From Nocardioides salarius (lineage in GTDB: Bacteria; Actinomycetota; Actinomycetes; Propionibacteriales; Nocardioidaceae), in assembly GCF_016907435.1 (NCBI RefSeq), contig NZ_JAFBBZ010000001.1:3410001-3474000 (forward strand): a stretch of DNA of 64,000 nucleotides. Reading direction: 5' to 3'. The notes beneath the pieces are model-generated. The model did no database searches. It saw nothing but the letters and a program-made list of their open reading frames with translations, and was not told where the DNA came from. A program made the translations under genes and the position numbers. Below are positions 26,136-36,823 of this stretch, one piece after another (the stretch's first letter is position 1; each line of letters opens with the position of its first letter).

Positions 26136-27569
26136 ATGTCGATGTTCAGGTGGACCGTGGTCAAGCCCGGGCAGGGCGAGGCGGTGGCACCCGACGAGCG
26201 GCTCGACTGGGGACGCACCGCCGGGATCGGTGCCCAGCACGTCGTGGCGATGTTCGGCGCGACCTTCGTCTTCCCGCTCATCATGGGGCTCAACGCCAAC
26301 CTCGCGATCATGATGAGTGGCATCGCGACGATCTGCTTCCTGCTGATCGTGCGCAACAAGGTGCCCAGCTACCTGGGCACCAGCGCCTCGTTCGTGGGCG
26401 GTGCGGCCGCGATCTACAACCAGGGCGGCGGCCCCTCCGACGTCACCGGCGCGATCCTCGTCTCCGGCGTGATCCTGGCGCTGGTCGGCCTGCTCATCCA
26501 CGTCGCCGGCACCGGCGCGGTCAACGCCGTGCTGCCGCCGGTGGTCACCGGCGCGGTCGTGCTGCTCATCGGGTTCAACCTGGCCCCGGTCGCCACCTCG
26601 ACCTACATGCCGGCCGACTACTGGATCGCCCTGCTGACGATGACCGCGGTGATCGTGATGGCCGTGGGGCTGCGGGGCTTCCTGGGGCGGATCGCGATCT
26701 TCCTCGGCCTGATCTTCGGGTACGTCGTCTCCTGGCTCGCCGACCTCACGCTCGGCCCGATCACCTCTGTCACCCCCGCCTCCGCCGGCGAGGCGGTCGA
26801 GCACGACCGCGTCGACTGGTCGCTGGTCTCCTCGGCCGACTGGTTCGGCTTCCCGCCCGAGACGACCTCCGACGCGGTCGGCTGGCACCTGCCCTCCTTC
26901 TCCATCACCTTCACGCTCCTGGTCATCCCCGCCGTCATCGCGCTGGTCGCCGAGAACGTCGGGCACGTCAAGGCCGTCGCCGAGATGACGGGGCGCGACC
27001 TCGACCCCGAGATGGGCCGCGCGGTCGGCGCCGACGGCGTCGCCACGGTGATCGCCACCTCGATCGGCGGCTCGCCGACCACGACGTACGCCGAAAACAT
27101 CGGCGTGATGGCCACGACCCGGGTCTACTCCACGGCCGCCTACTACGTGGCCGCGGTGACCGCGATCCTGCTCGGTCTGGTCCCCAAGTTCGGGGCGATC
27201 GTCAACGCCACCCCCGCTGCCGTGCTGGGCGGCATCACCCTGGTGCTCTACGGGATGATCGGCCTGCTCGGCGCGAAGATCTGGAAGGAGAACGGGGTCG
27301 ACTTCGGCAACCCGGTCAACCTCGTCCCGGTCGCGGCGGGCCTGGTGATGGGCATCGGCCTGGGCACCGACCAGTTCTTCCCGGTCACCGACGACTTCAC
27401 CCTCGGCGGCATCGCCGCCGGCACCATCATCATCGTCGCGGGCTACCACCTGGCCCGGGCCATCGCCCCGCCCGAGCCCGACGGCACGATGCTCTCGGTC
27501 GGTACCGAGGGCGTGCACCACGACGGCCCCCAGGCCCACCCCGACGCCGAGGGCAGGCACCGCGGGTGA
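26136..27569 (+). CDS. Uracil permease, NCS2 family (UraA-like)
   Basis: A 477-residue membrane protein with about 14 hydrophobic segments. It matches the uracil branch of NCS2: VAENVGH (Glu273, His277) and TTYAENIGVMATTRVYST (Glu320) correspond to the base-binding residues of E. coli UraA, whereas xanthine permeases have a different sequence there. A proton-coupled uracil importer is the best call. The ATG at 26136 follows AGAGGTGA; a GTG one codon earlier is possible. It opens an operon continuing through the hydroxylase subunits (7-bp gap, then coupled overlaps). The His/Asp-rich C-terminal tail is unremarkable. Confidence 0.9.
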   Translation: MSMFRWTVVKPGQGEAVAPDERLDWGRTAGIGAQHVVAMFGATFVFPLIMGLNANLAIMMSGIATICFLLIVRNKVPSYLGTSASFVGGAAAIYNQGGGPSDVTGAILVSGVILALVGLLIHVAGTGAVNAVLPPVVTGAVVLLIGFNLAPVATSTYMPADYWIALLTMTAVIVMAVGLRGFLGRIAIFLGLIFGYVVSWLADLTLGPITSVTPASAGEAVEHDRVDWSLVSSADWFGFPPETTSDAVGWHLPSFSITFTLLVIPAVIALVAENVGHVKAVAEMTGRDLDPEMGRAVGADGVATVIATSIGGSPTTTYAENIGVMATTRVYSTAAYYVAAVTAILLGLVPKFGAIVNATPAAVLGGITLVLYGMIGLLGAKIWKENGVDFGNPVNLVPVAAGLVMGIGLGTDQFFPVTDDFTLGGIAAGTIIIVAGYHLARAIAPPEPDGTMLSVGTEGVHHDGPQAHPDAEGRHRG

Positions 27570-27576
27570 GCCCGAC

Positions 27577-28487
27577 GTGAAGCCCGCCCCCGTCGGCTAC
27601 GTGCGACCCAGCAGCCTCGAGGAGGCCTGCCGGGCGCTGGCGGACGACCCGGAGGCCAAGGTGCTGGCGGGTGGGCAGAGCCTGGTGCCGCTGCTGTCGA
27701 TGCGCCTCGCCGCGCCCAGCAGCCTCGTCGACATCAACGCGCTCCCCGGGCTGGCCGAGGTCGAGGTGCTCGCCGGGCCCGACGGGACCGACGGGGGAGT
27801 GCGGGTCGGGGCGCTGGTGCGCCATGCCGACCTGCTCGCCCACGACGGCGCGGCCAGGGCCCAGCCGCTGCTGCGGATGGCGCTGAGCCACGTCGCCCAC
27901 GCCCCGATCCGCAACCGCGGCACCACGGTCGGCTCGCTGGTGCACGCCGACGCGGCGGCCGAGATGCCGGCGGTGCTGGCGCTGCTCGGCGGCTCCGTCG
28001 AGGTGCTCTCCACCCGGGGTGCCCGCACCGTGGCCGGCGCCGACCTCGTCGTCGGCCCGCTGGAGAGCTCGCTGGCCCACGACGAGATCGCCACCTCCGC
28101 GTGGTTCCCCGCGCTGGCTGCCGGCCAGGGCGCCGGGTTCGCCGAGATCTCGCGCCGCCAGGGCGACTACGCGCTGTGCGGCGTGGCCGCGCTGGTCCGT
28201 CTCGTCGACGGGTACGTCGTCGAGGCGCGCGCGGCGTACCTCGCGGTCGACGACACCCCCACCGTCGTCGACCTGCTGCCGGCCCTGGCCGACGGGACCG
28301 ACGGGACCGACGGGACCGACGGCGCGCACCTCGACGCCGCCGCCGACCTGGCGCTCGCCGCGCTCTCGCCGTGCGGCGACATCCACGCCACCGCGCAGTA
28401 CCGTGCCCACCTCGCCCGGGTCCTGACCACCCGGGTCGTGCGCGAGGCCGTGCGGCACGCCGGCGAGCGCGGGGAGAGGAGCGCTAC

Positions 28488-28491
<4 letters not shown>
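27577..28491 (+). CDS. Molybdenum hydroxylase, FAD-binding subunit (XdhB/CoxM-like)
   Basis: A 304-residue FAD subunit of the xanthine dehydrogenase/CO dehydrogenase family. FAD-binding motifs are AGGQSLVPLLSMRLA (~29-43) and the NRGTTVGSLVHADAAAEMPA stretch (~112-131), with a C-terminal domain (~175-300). A 9-bp DNA repeat (GACGGGACC, three copies at 28291-28317) makes a run of Asp-Gly-Thr in a loop. It starts at GTG 7 bp after the permease and overlaps the small subunit (ATGA). It passes electrons from the iron-sulfur subunit to an acceptor. Confidence 0.9.
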
Positions 28492-28972
<481 letters not shown>

Positions 28973-28976
<4 letters not shown>

Positions 28977-31387
28977 CGACGCGGCTGACGGGCACGCCGG
29001 TGCAGCGCACCGAGGACCGGCGCCTGCTCACCGGCACCGGCCGCTTCGTCGACGACGTGCTGGTGGGCCCGGGCACCCTGCACGCCGCCGTGCTGCGCAG
29101 CCCGCACGCGCACGCACGCATCGTCGACATCGACGTCGACGCCGTGCTCGACCTCGAGGGGGTGCACCTGGTCTGGACCCACGAGGACCTCGCGGCCCTG
29201 TCGGCGCCGCTGGCCGACCCGCTGCCGCTGCTGATCCCGCACCCGGCGCTGACCCACGGACGCACCCAGCACGCGCTGGCCCGCGAGGAGGTCAACCACG
29301 TGGGCGAGGCGGTCGCGTTCGTGGTCGCCGACGACCGCTACGTCGCCGAGGACGCCGTCGAGCGGATCCGGGTGACCTGGGAGGTGCTGCCCCCGGTGGT
29401 CGGTCTCGAGCAGGCCCGCGCCGGTGAGCGGCTGGTGCACGACGACGTGCCCGGCAACGTCGGCGCCCGTCTCGAGCAGGGCACCGCCGACGCGCGGACG
29501 ATGGCCGCCGCCCTCGACGCCGCGCCCCACCGGCTCAGCCTCGACCTCGAGGTCGAGCGCTCGGCGTGCACCCCGCTCGAGGGCCGCGGCACGGTCGCGC
29601 GCTGGGACCCCGACTCCGACCGGCTGCAGGTGTGGACCTCGACCCAGACCTCCACCGGCGTGCGGGCCGCGGTGGCCGCCAGGCTGGGCCTCGACCTGGG
29701 CCAGGTCGACGTGATCACCCCCGACGTCGGCGGCGGGTTCGGGGTCAAGATCAACCACCCGTGGCCCGAGGAGCTGCTGGTGCCGGCGGCCGCGCGTGCG
29801 CTGGGCCGGGTCGTGAAGTTCACCGAGGACCGCCGCGAGCACTTCGTGGCCTCCGCCCACGAGCGCGGCCAGCTCCAGCACGTCGAGGTCGGCTTCGACG
29901 ACGACGGGCGGCTGCTGGCCCTCGACGTGGAGCTCTGGCACGACCACGGCGCCTACACGCCCTACGGGCTGATCGTGCCGATCATCACCAGCACCCAGCT
30001 GCTCGGGCCCTACAAGCCCGAGCTCTACCGGGTGGTCTTCGAGTCGCTCTACACCAACACCACGATGGTCACGCCCTACCGCGGCGCCGGGCGCCCGCAG
30101 GGCTGCTACGCGATGGAGCGCACCATGGACGCGATCGCCGCCCACCTGGGCCGCGACCGCACCGAGGTGCGCGCCGCCAACTTCATCCAGCCCGACGAGT
30201 TCCCCTACGACCAGGGCCTGGTCTTCCAGGACGGTCGTGAGCTCGAGTACGACTCCGGCGACTACCCGGCGCTGCTCGAGAAGGCCAAGGCGCTGGTGGG
30301 CTGGGACGACTTCGAGACCTTCCGGGCCGAGATGGCCGCCCAGGGGCGCCGGGTCGGCATCGGCCTGGCCTGCTACGTCGAGGGCACCGGGGTGGGTCCC
30401 TACGAGGGCGCCCACGTGCACGTCGAGACCAGCGGCAAGGTCAAGGTCGCCACCGGCCTGACCACCCAGGGCCAGGGCCACCAGACCGTCTTCGCCCAGC
30501 TCGTCGCCGACGAGCTCGGCTGCCGCTTCGAGGACGTCGAGGTCGTCACCGGCGACACCCGCCGGATGCCGTACGCCGTGGGCACCTTCGCCTCGCGCGC
30601 CGCGGTGATGAGCGGCTCGGCGATCCACCTGGCCGCCAGGCGCACCAAGGAGAAGGCGCTGCGCATCGCCGCCGAGGCGCTCGAGGCCGACGAGGCCGAC
30701 CTCGAGATCGTCGAGGGCAGCGTGCGGGTCAAGGGCTCGCCCGGCTCGGCCATCGACCTCGGCACCGTCGCGGTGCTCTCCAACCCGCTGCGCTACGCCT
30801 TCGACGAGGCCTCCAAGGCCGCCACCCAGTTCTCCGTCGGCGACCCCGGCCGGCCGCCGGTCGCCGAGGACGACGAGCCGGGCCTGGAGGGCAAGGACTT
30901 CTACAGCCCCGAGCGGGCCACCTTCGCCTCCGGCATCCACGCCGTGGTCGTCGAGACCGACCCCGACACCGCCGAGATCCGCGTGCTGACCTACGCCGTC
31001 GTGCACGACTGCGGCACGCTCATCAATCCCATGATCGTGGAGGGGCAGATCCACGGCGGCGTGGCCCAGGGGGTCGCGGGCGCGCTCTACGAGCGGATGG
31101 CCTACGACGAGTCGGGCCAGCTGCTCAACGCCTCCTTCATGGACTTCCTGATGCCCTACGTCACCGAGGTCCCCGACGGGATCGCGATCGACCACCAGGA
31201 GACCCCGAGCCCGCTCAACCCCCTGGGCATCAAGGGCGCCGGCGAGGCCGGGGTGATCCCCTCGGCCGCGGTCTTCGCGGCCGCGATCGAGGACGCCGAG
31301 GGCATCCCGGTCACCCGGATGCCGATGTCGCCCTCCGACCTCTTCGACCTCAGGAACGCCCACCAGCGACAGGAGCACCCCTCGTGA
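28973..31387 (+). CDS. Molybdenum hydroxylase, large catalytic subunit
   Basis: An 804-residue molybdopterin-cytosine-dinucleotide enzyme subunit. It has GGGFGVKI, YRGAGRPQGCYAMER (YRGAGR at 369-374) and the catalytic Glu758 in IKGAGEAGVIPSA. The active-site loop is AYRGAGR-type rather than the AYRCSFR of true CO dehydrogenase, so automated CoxL naming would be wrong. It hydroxylates an aromatic N-heterocycle or aldehyde. With a UraA permease and a barbiturase-family enzyme in the same island, uracil/thymine dehydrogenase (giving barbiturate) is the favoured inference; xanthine or nicotinate-type substrates remain possible. GTG start overlapping the small subunit. Confidence 0.88.
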
Positions 31388-32028
31388 GGATCAGCGCAGA
31401 GCACCTGGTGGCGCAGCCGGTGGCGCGGGTGTGGGAGGCCCTGCTCGACCCGGTCGTGCTCGTGGGCACCATCCCGGGCTGCTCCCGCCTCGAGCGTCTC
31501 GCCGGCGCCGACGGCGAGCACGCCTACGCCATGACCGTCAACGCGGGCGTGGCCGCCATCAAGGGCACCTACGACGGCACCTGCACCCTGCGCGACCTCG
31601 TCGAGCACGAGTCGCTGACCATGCACCTGCAGGGCGCGGGCGCCCCGGGCACCGTGGACGCGCGGGTGGCGGTGCGCTTCGAGGACGCGGACGGCGGCAC
31701 CCGGATCACCTACGACGCCGACGCCACCGTGGGCGGGATGGTCGGCGGGGTCGGCCAGCGGATGCTGACCTCGGTGTCGCGGCGGATGGCGGGGGAGTTC
31801 TTCGGCAACGTCGCGACCGCGCTGGCCGGCGGCCCCACCCCGGCCGCGGTCGCACCGAGCGTCGCCGGCGCCGCCGAGCGCGAGCAGCCGGGCACCGTCT
31901 ACACGACCACCGGCCCGGGCCCGGACGCGTTCGCCGCGGGCAACGCCTTCTGGCAGGGCGTCGCGACCGGAGCCGGACTGGTGCTCCTGGGGGTGTTCGC
32001 GGGCGCACGCTGGACTCGTCGGCCATGA
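31384..32028 (+). CDS. CoxG-like SRPBCC protein with C-terminal anchor
   Basis: A 214-residue CoxG/DUF1857-type protein. The SRPBCC ligand-binding fold covers ~1-150 (VWEALLDPVVLVGTIPGC, AAIKGTYDG), a linker follows and then a single transmembrane helix (~190-208, GVATGAGLVLLGVFAGA). In CO oxidisers CoxG tethers the hydroxylase to the membrane and has been implicated in menaquinone delivery. Its GTG overlaps the large-subunit stop (GTGA). This suggests that electrons from the heterocycle oxidation enter the quinone pool. Confidence 0.85.
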   Translation: MRISAEHLVAQPVARVWEALLDPVVLVGTIPGCSRLERLAGADGEHAYAMTVNAGVAAIKGTYDGTCTLRDLVEHESLTMHLQGAGAPGTVDARVAVRFEDADGGTRITYDADATVGGMVGGVGQRMLTSVSRRMAGEFFGNVATALAGGPTPAAVAPSVAGAAEREQPGTVYTTTGPGPDAFAAGNAFWQGVATGAGLVLLGVFAGARWTRRP

Positions 32029-32035
32029 TCAGGGG

Positions 32036-33472
32036 GTGAGCAGCCAGCAGCCCGCCCCCGACCTGGGCGTCCACTCCAGCGCCCGGGCGATGGCGGCGGC
32101 CGTGCGCAGCCGCCGGATCTCGGCCCGCGAGCTGCTCGAGCTGCACCTGGAGCGCATCGAGGAGCGCAACCCCGAGCTCAACGCGGTCGTCAACCTCGAC
32201 GTCGAGCGGGCCCGGGCCGGGGCCGCCGCGGCCGACCAGCACCTGGCTCGCGGCGGGCCCCTGGGGCCGCTGCACGGGCTGCCCTTCGCCTTCAAGGACA
32301 CCCACGCGGTGGCCGGCTGGCCGACCACCTACGGCTCCCGGCTCTTCGCCGACCACGTGCCCCAGCACGACGAGCTGCTCGTCGAGCGGGTGCGCCGCGC
32401 CGGCGTGGTGGTCGTCGGGCGCACTAACGTGCCGGAGTTCGCCGCCGGGTCGCACACCTTCAACCGGCTCTTCGGCACCACCCGCAACCCCTACGACCCC
32501 AGCCGCAGCGCCGGCGGCTCCAGCGGCGGGGCCGCGGCCGCGCTGGCCAGCGGCATGGTGCCGCTCGCCGACGGCTCCGACATGGGCGGCTCGCTGCGCA
32601 ACCCCGCCTCGTTCTGCGGCGTCGTCGGGATGCGCCCCAGCCTGGGCCGGGTGCCCGAGTGGCCGCTGTACAACCAGTGGGAGACCACGTCGGTCGGGGG
32701 ACCGCTGGCCCGCGACGTCGGCGACCTCGCCCTGCTGCTCTCGGTCATGGCCGGCCCCGACCCCCGTGCGCCGATGGCCCTGGGCGACCCGGGGCACCTC
32801 CTCGCGGCTCCGCTCGAGCCCACCCCCCGCGCCCTGCACGGGCTGCGGGTGGCCTGGTCGCTCGACCTCGGCGGCGCCTTCGCCGTCGACGAGGAGGTCG
32901 CGGTCGTCACCGAGCAGGCCGGCCGGCTGATGGCGCGCCACGGCGCCCGGGTGCACGGCGCCCACCCCGACCTCGCCGAGGGCGACGACACCTTCCGCAC
33001 CCTGCGCGCCTGGCACCTGCACGCCAAGCTCGGGCCGCTGCTCGCCGAGCACCCGGGCGAGCTCAAGGCCAGCCTCGCCGACAACATCCGGGCGGGCGCG
33101 CCGCTGAGCGGCACCGACGTGGCACGCGCCTACACCCAGCGCACCACCCTCGGCGAGCGGATGCGCCAGTTCTTCACCCAGCACGACCTGCTGGTGCTGC
33201 CGGTCTCGCAGGTGGCGCCGTTCCCCGCCGAGCAGGAGTACCCCACCCAGGTCGCCGGGCGACCGATGGGCTCCTACCTCGACTGGATGCGATCGGCCTA
33301 CCTGGTCAGCGTCACCGGGTGCCCGGCGATCGCGGTGCCGGCCGGCCGCACGCCGGACGGCCTGCCCGTCGGGGTGCAGCTGGTGGGCCCGCACGGCAGT
33401 GACCGGCGCCTGCTCGAGGTCGCGGCCGCCTTCGAGGCGGCGGCCGCCTCCAAGGGCGGCGGACATGGCTGA
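32036..33472 (+). CDS. Amidase-signature family hydrolase
   Basis: A 478-residue amidase-signature enzyme with the Ser-cisSer-Lys centre: Lys in GLPFAFKD (~80-87), the Gly/Ser-rich SAGGSSGGAAAALASG (~158-173) and the nucleophile region DGSDMGGSLRNPASFCG. Full length. The GTG at 32036 is 7 bp after coxG, without a strong ribosome site. The substrate is unknown. In the proposed pathway it could split malonamate (to malonate and ammonia), or alternatively act as ureidomalonase, which in Rhodococcus makes urea and malonate. It overlaps the next gene by 8 bp. Confidence 0.87.
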   Translation: MSSQQPAPDLGVHSSARAMAAAVRSRRISARELLELHLERIEERNPELNAVVNLDVERARAGAAAADQHLARGGPLGPLHGLPFAFKDTHAVAGWPTTYGSRLFADHVPQHDELLVERVRRAGVVVVGRTNVPEFAAGSHTFNRLFGTTRNPYDPSRSAGGSSGGAAAALASGMVPLADGSDMGGSLRNPASFCGVVGMRPSLGRVPEWPLYNQWETTSVGGPLARDVGDLALLLSVMAGPDPRAPMALGDPGHLLAAPLEPTPRALHGLRVAWSLDLGGAFAVDEEVAVVTEQAGRLMARHGARVHGAHPDLAEGDDTFRTLRAWHLHAKLGPLLAEHPGELKASLADNIRAGAPLSGTDVARAYTQRTTLGERMRQFFTQHDLLVLPVSQVAPFPAEQEYPTQVAGRPMGSYLDWMRSAYLVSVTGCPAIAVPAGRTPDGLPVGVQLVGPHGSDRRLLEVAAAFEAAAASKGGGHG

Positions 33473-35012
33473 GGACCCGCTCTTCGAGCTCGCCGGCCCG
33501 CTGCGAGCGGCGTACGCCGGCATCGACTGGGAGGCCACCGGTCTCGGCGAGCCCTGCACCTGGAGCCCGGCGCTGCGCAGCACCCTGGCCCTGGCCCTCG
33601 AGACCCGGTTCGCGATGGCGCTCTTCTGGGGCCCCGACCTGGTGCTGCTCTACAACGAGGCGTTCGTCCAGCTGATCGCCGACAAGCACCCCGCCGCGCT
33701 CGGCCGACGCACCCAGGACGTCTTCGCCGAGGCCTGGGACCAGATCGGGCCGATGATGCGCTCGGTCGTCGAGGACGCCGCCCCCACCTGGGTCGTCGAC
33801 GCCGAGGTGCCGCTCCAGCGCTCGGGCTTCCTCGAGGAGTGCTACTTCACCTTCTCCTACTCTCCCGTGCGCGGCCCCGAGGGCCGGGTCGAGGGCGTCG
33901 TCGACATCGTCACCGAGACGACCCGCCAGGTCGTGGCCCGGCGCCGGCTGCAGGTGCTGACCCGCCTCGACCAGGCGCTGGCCGGGGTCTCGAGCGCCGC
34001 CGCGCTGGTCGACCTCGCGGTGCGCGAGCTGCGTGAGGACCCCGGCGACCTCCCCGAGGTCGTGGTCTGCAGCGGCGCGCTGGCCGACCCCGTGGTGCTC
34101 GAGAGCGTCGGTGGCCCCGGCCAGGGCACCCTGGCCCGGATCGCCCTGCCCGCGCCGGACCCCCGCGCGGCCCAGCACCACCTCCGGCTGCGGCTCAGCG
34201 ACCGCCTGGCGCTCGACGGCGAGTACGTCGACTTCCTGCGCTCCCTGGCCGGGGCGCTGCAGCAGTCGCTCGAGCTGCTCGCCGCGCGCGAGAGCGACCG
34301 TCAGCTCTCCGAGGCGCTGCAGCGCAGCCTGCTGACCCGCCCCGCCCACGGACCCGCGCTGCAGGTCGCGGTGCGCTACCAGCCCGCCGCCGAGAAGGCC
34401 CGGGTCGGCGGCGACTGGTACGACGCCTACGTGCTGCCCGACGGCGCGCTCGCGGTGATGGTGGGCGACGTCGCCGGCCACGACCAGGACGCCGCGGCCG
34501 CCATGGGCCAGCTGCGCAACCTCACGCGCGGGGTGGCCTACAGCGCCCGGCTGGCGCTGCCCGCCCGGGTGCTCAGCGACCTCGACCGGGCGATGGCCGG
34601 CCTCGGCGTCGACGAGGTCGCCACCGCCGTGCTGGCCGTGGTCGAGGACGGCGGCCCCGACGGCCAGCTGCTGCACTGGAGCAACGCCGGCCACCCGCCG
34701 CCGGTGCTGGTGACCGCCGAGGGGACGGCGCGGCTGCTGGAGGAGGTCCCCGACCTGCTCCTGGGGCTCGACCCCGACACCCCCCGTGCCGACCACCGGC
34801 TGCGGCTGCGCCCCGGCGACACCCTGCTGCTCTACACCGACGGCCTGGTCGAGCGCCGCGACGCCGGGCTCTCCGACGGCCTGGCCTGGCTGGTGGAGGC
34901 GGTGAGCGGCTGGGGCGGCACGGACCCCGAGGACCTCTGCGACCACCTGCTCGACGCGGTGGGCGAGCACGAGGACGACCTGGTGCTGCTGGTGCTGCGG
35001 GCCCGCGCCTGA
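33465..35012 (+). CDS. PAS-linked SpoIIE-type PP2C phosphatase
   Basis: A 515-residue signalling protein. A PAS-like domain is at ~20-140 (FAMALFWGPDLVLLYNEAFVQL ... YFTFSYSPVRG), a GAF-like middle region at ~155-290, and a PP2C/SpoIIE phosphatase domain at ~310-515 (VGGDWYDAYVL, VGDVAGHDQDAA, LLLYTDGLVERRD). Such proteins dephosphorylate anti-sigma-factor antagonists. The ATG lies inside the amidase 3' end (8-bp overlap), so it is cotranscribed with the catabolic operon although functionally different; it may add a stress output. No partner anti-sigma gene is nearby. Confidence 0.88.
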   Translation: MAEDPLFELAGPLRAAYAGIDWEATGLGEPCTWSPALRSTLALALETRFAMALFWGPDLVLLYNEAFVQLIADKHPAALGRRTQDVFAEAWDQIGPMMRSVVEDAAPTWVVDAEVPLQRSGFLEECYFTFSYSPVRGPEGRVEGVVDIVTETTRQVVARRRLQVLTRLDQALAGVSSAAALVDLAVRELREDPGDLPEVVVCSGALADPVVLESVGGPGQGTLARIALPAPDPRAAQHHLRLRLSDRLALDGEYVDFLRSLAGALQQSLELLAARESDRQLSEALQRSLLTRPAHGPALQVAVRYQPAAEKARVGGDWYDAYVLPDGALAVMVGDVAGHDQDAAAAMGQLRNLTRGVAYSARLALPARVLSDLDRAMAGLGVDEVATAVLAVVEDGGPDGQLLHWSNAGHPPPVLVTAEGTARLLEEVPDLLLGLDPDTPRADHRLRLRPGDTLLLYTDGLVERRDAGLSDGLAWLVEAVSGWGGTDPEDLCDHLLDAVGEHEDDLVLLVLRARA

Positions 35013-35088
35013 CCGTCCGGCGGTGCGGTTGTCGTATGCTCGCCAACCGTCCGGGAGGCACCCCGGGCGCACCGCGAGGAGGCACACG

Positions 35089-35988
35089 ATCACCGCACCC
35101 AGCGCCGCCCAGGCCACCGGCGAGGCACCCCACGGCACCGTCCCGATCGGGCTGGTCCTCGGTGGTGTGCAGAAGGCCGCCACCAGCACGCTCTACCGCG
35201 TCCTGGTCAGCCACCAGCACATCACCCGCGCCCCGCAGAAGGAGTGGCACTTCTTCGACGACGACTCCCTCGACTGGGAGCGCCCCGACTTCAGCGGCTA
35301 CCAGGTCGCCGTCCGCTCGGCGCGCTCGAAGGCGACGATGGGCGTCGACGCGACCCCGTCGTACCTCTTCTGGCCCGGGGCGCTGGAGCGGATCCACGCC
35401 TGGAACCCCGACGTGCCGCTCATCTTCTGCTTCCGCGACCCGATCGAGCGCGCCTTCTCGCACTGGGTGATGAACTGGACGCGCCGGCTGCCCGCCGAGG
35501 AGCGGATCACCTTCGCCGAGTCGGTGCGCATCGACTTCGACCCCTCGTGGGTCGGCAGCCGCCCCGAGGGCTGGGACGCCAAGTCGCTGCGCACCCGCAC
35601 CGTGGTCGCCCGCGGCTTCTACGGCGCCCAGCTCGCCCGCGTGCACTCGATCTTCCCCCGCGAGCAGGTGCACCTGGTCGACTTCCACCAGATGGTCCGG
35701 GCCCAGCACGACACCGCCGAGGACCTGGTGGCGCGCCTGGGGCTGCCGCCGTACAAGAAGCGCTTCGAGCCGCTGGCCCGCAGCGCCTCGCAGACCGACT
35801 TCGAGGCCGACGCGCCGACCGCCGACGACATCGCGGTGCTGCGCGACCGCTTCGCCGACGACCACCGCGCCTTCAGCGAGGCCTCGGGCCTCGACACCTC
35901 CGGGTGGACGACCAGCCGGCTGCTGGCCGACGAGATCACGCCCGGCGACGTCGCCGAGAAGCTCGGGCGCAAGGCCGGCCTGCTCTGA
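35089..35988 (+). CDS. Sulfotransferase, possible ATC start
   Basis: About 299 residues of PAPS-dependent sulfotransferase. The 5'-phosphosulfate loop is GVQKAATSTLYRVL and the 3'-phosphate region is FRDPIERAFSHWVMNW. It transfers sulfate to a carbohydrate or other hydroxyl; the acceptor is unknown. The start is odd: an in-frame ATC at 35089 has a full GAGGAGG six bases upstream. The nearest conventional in-frame start is GTG 35023 (TTG 35029) without a ribosome site, and no ATG or GTG follows before the conserved loop. I chose the ATC; GTG 35023 would add 22 residues. Confidence 0.82.
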   Translation: MTAPSAAQATGEAPHGTVPIGLVLGGVQKAATSTLYRVLVSHQHITRAPQKEWHFFDDDSLDWERPDFSGYQVAVRSARSKATMGVDATPSYLFWPGALERIHAWNPDVPLIFCFRDPIERAFSHWVMNWTRRLPAEERITFAESVRIDFDPSWVGSRPEGWDAKSLRTRTVVARGFYGAQLARVHSIFPREQVHLVDFHQMVRAQHDTAEDLVARLGLPPYKKRFEPLARSASQTDFEADAPTADDIAVLRDRFADDHRAFSEASGLDTSGWTTSRLLADEITPGDVAEKLGRKAGLL

Positions 35989-36030
35989 CGCCGGATCGGC
36001 GGACCGGCCGGTAACCAGCACACTGACCAC

Positions 36031-36738
36031 GTGCCCCCCTCCGCGCCGTCGTCCACCGAGCCCAGCGACCGGATGTACCGGGCCCTGCACGCGGTCGTGC
36101 CCCCGGTGGCCCGGGCGCTGTGGCGCCCGCACGTCGAGGGCCTCGAGCACGTGCCGGCCACCGGCGGGGTGCTGCTGGCCAGCAACCACCTCTCCTTCAT
36201 CGACTCGGTGGTCATCCCCGTCGTGGTGCCGCGCAAGGTCGTCTTCCTGGCCAAGTCCGACTACTTCACCGGCTCCGGCCTGCGCGGGGCCGCGCAGCGC
36301 GCCTGGTTCGAGGGGCTGGGGATGCTGCCGGTCGACCGCGACGACCCGCGCGCCGCGATCGCCAGCCTCGACACCGCGCTCGAGGTGCTGGCGCGCGGCG
36401 AGGCCTTCGGCCTCTACCCCGAGGGCTCGCGCTCGCGCGACGGTCGGCTCTACCGCGGCCGCACCGGCGTCGGGCACCTCGCGCTGACCGCGGGCGTGCC
36501 CGTGGTGCCCGTCGGCCTGGTCGGCACCGACCGGCTCCAGCCCGTCGGCTCGAGCCTGCCCCGGCCGGTGCGGGTCACGGTGCGCTTCGGGCCGCCGGTG
36601 CGCGCCGGCGGCCGCTTCGAGGGCGTCCCGCTCGGGCGGGCCCGCCGCGAGCTGACCGACGAGGTGATGGCGGCCGTCGCGGCCCTGAGCGGCCAGGACG
36701 AGGCCGGCGTCTACAACGACCGGGCGCCCGGCGCCTGA
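36031..36738 (+). CDS. 1-acyl-glycerol-3-phosphate acyltransferase (PlsC-like)
   Basis: A 235-residue acyltransferase with the NHLSFID (HX4D) catalytic motif (~51-57), the glycerophosphate-binding EGSRSRDG (~131-138) and a hydrophobic VPVVPVGLVG. It probably acylates lysophosphatidate in phospholipid synthesis or remodelling. A GTG start at 36031; ATG 36073 is an alternative 14 codons in. It has no evident link to the neighbouring catabolic genes. Confidence 0.88.
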   Translation: MPPSAPSSTEPSDRMYRALHAVVPPVARALWRPHVEGLEHVPATGGVLLASNHLSFIDSVVIPVVVPRKVVFLAKSDYFTGSGLRGAAQRAWFEGLGMLPVDRDDPRAAIASLDTALEVLARGEAFGLYPEGSRSRDGRLYRGRTGVGHLALTAGVPVVPVGLVGTDRLQPVGSSLPRPVRVTVRFGPPVRAGGRFEGVPLGRARRELTDEVMAAVAALSGQDEAGVYNDRAPGA

Positions 36739-36747
36739 GGTCGCAAG

Positions 36748-36780
36748 ACCTGCCAACGCCCGCACCCCCGGTCGGCAGGT
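36748..36780 (+). terminator. Weak hairpin after plsC-like gene
   Basis: A 7-bp inverted repeat, ACCTGCC (36748-36754) and GGCAGGT (36774-36780), with a 19-base loop, just after the acyltransferase stop and 44 bp before hyuA. Possible terminator; the long loop makes it uncertain. Confidence 0.4.
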
Positions 36781-36823
36781 TCCGCCGTGGCCGGGGCGCG
36801 CGCGGCGCCGGTTGAATCGGCGC

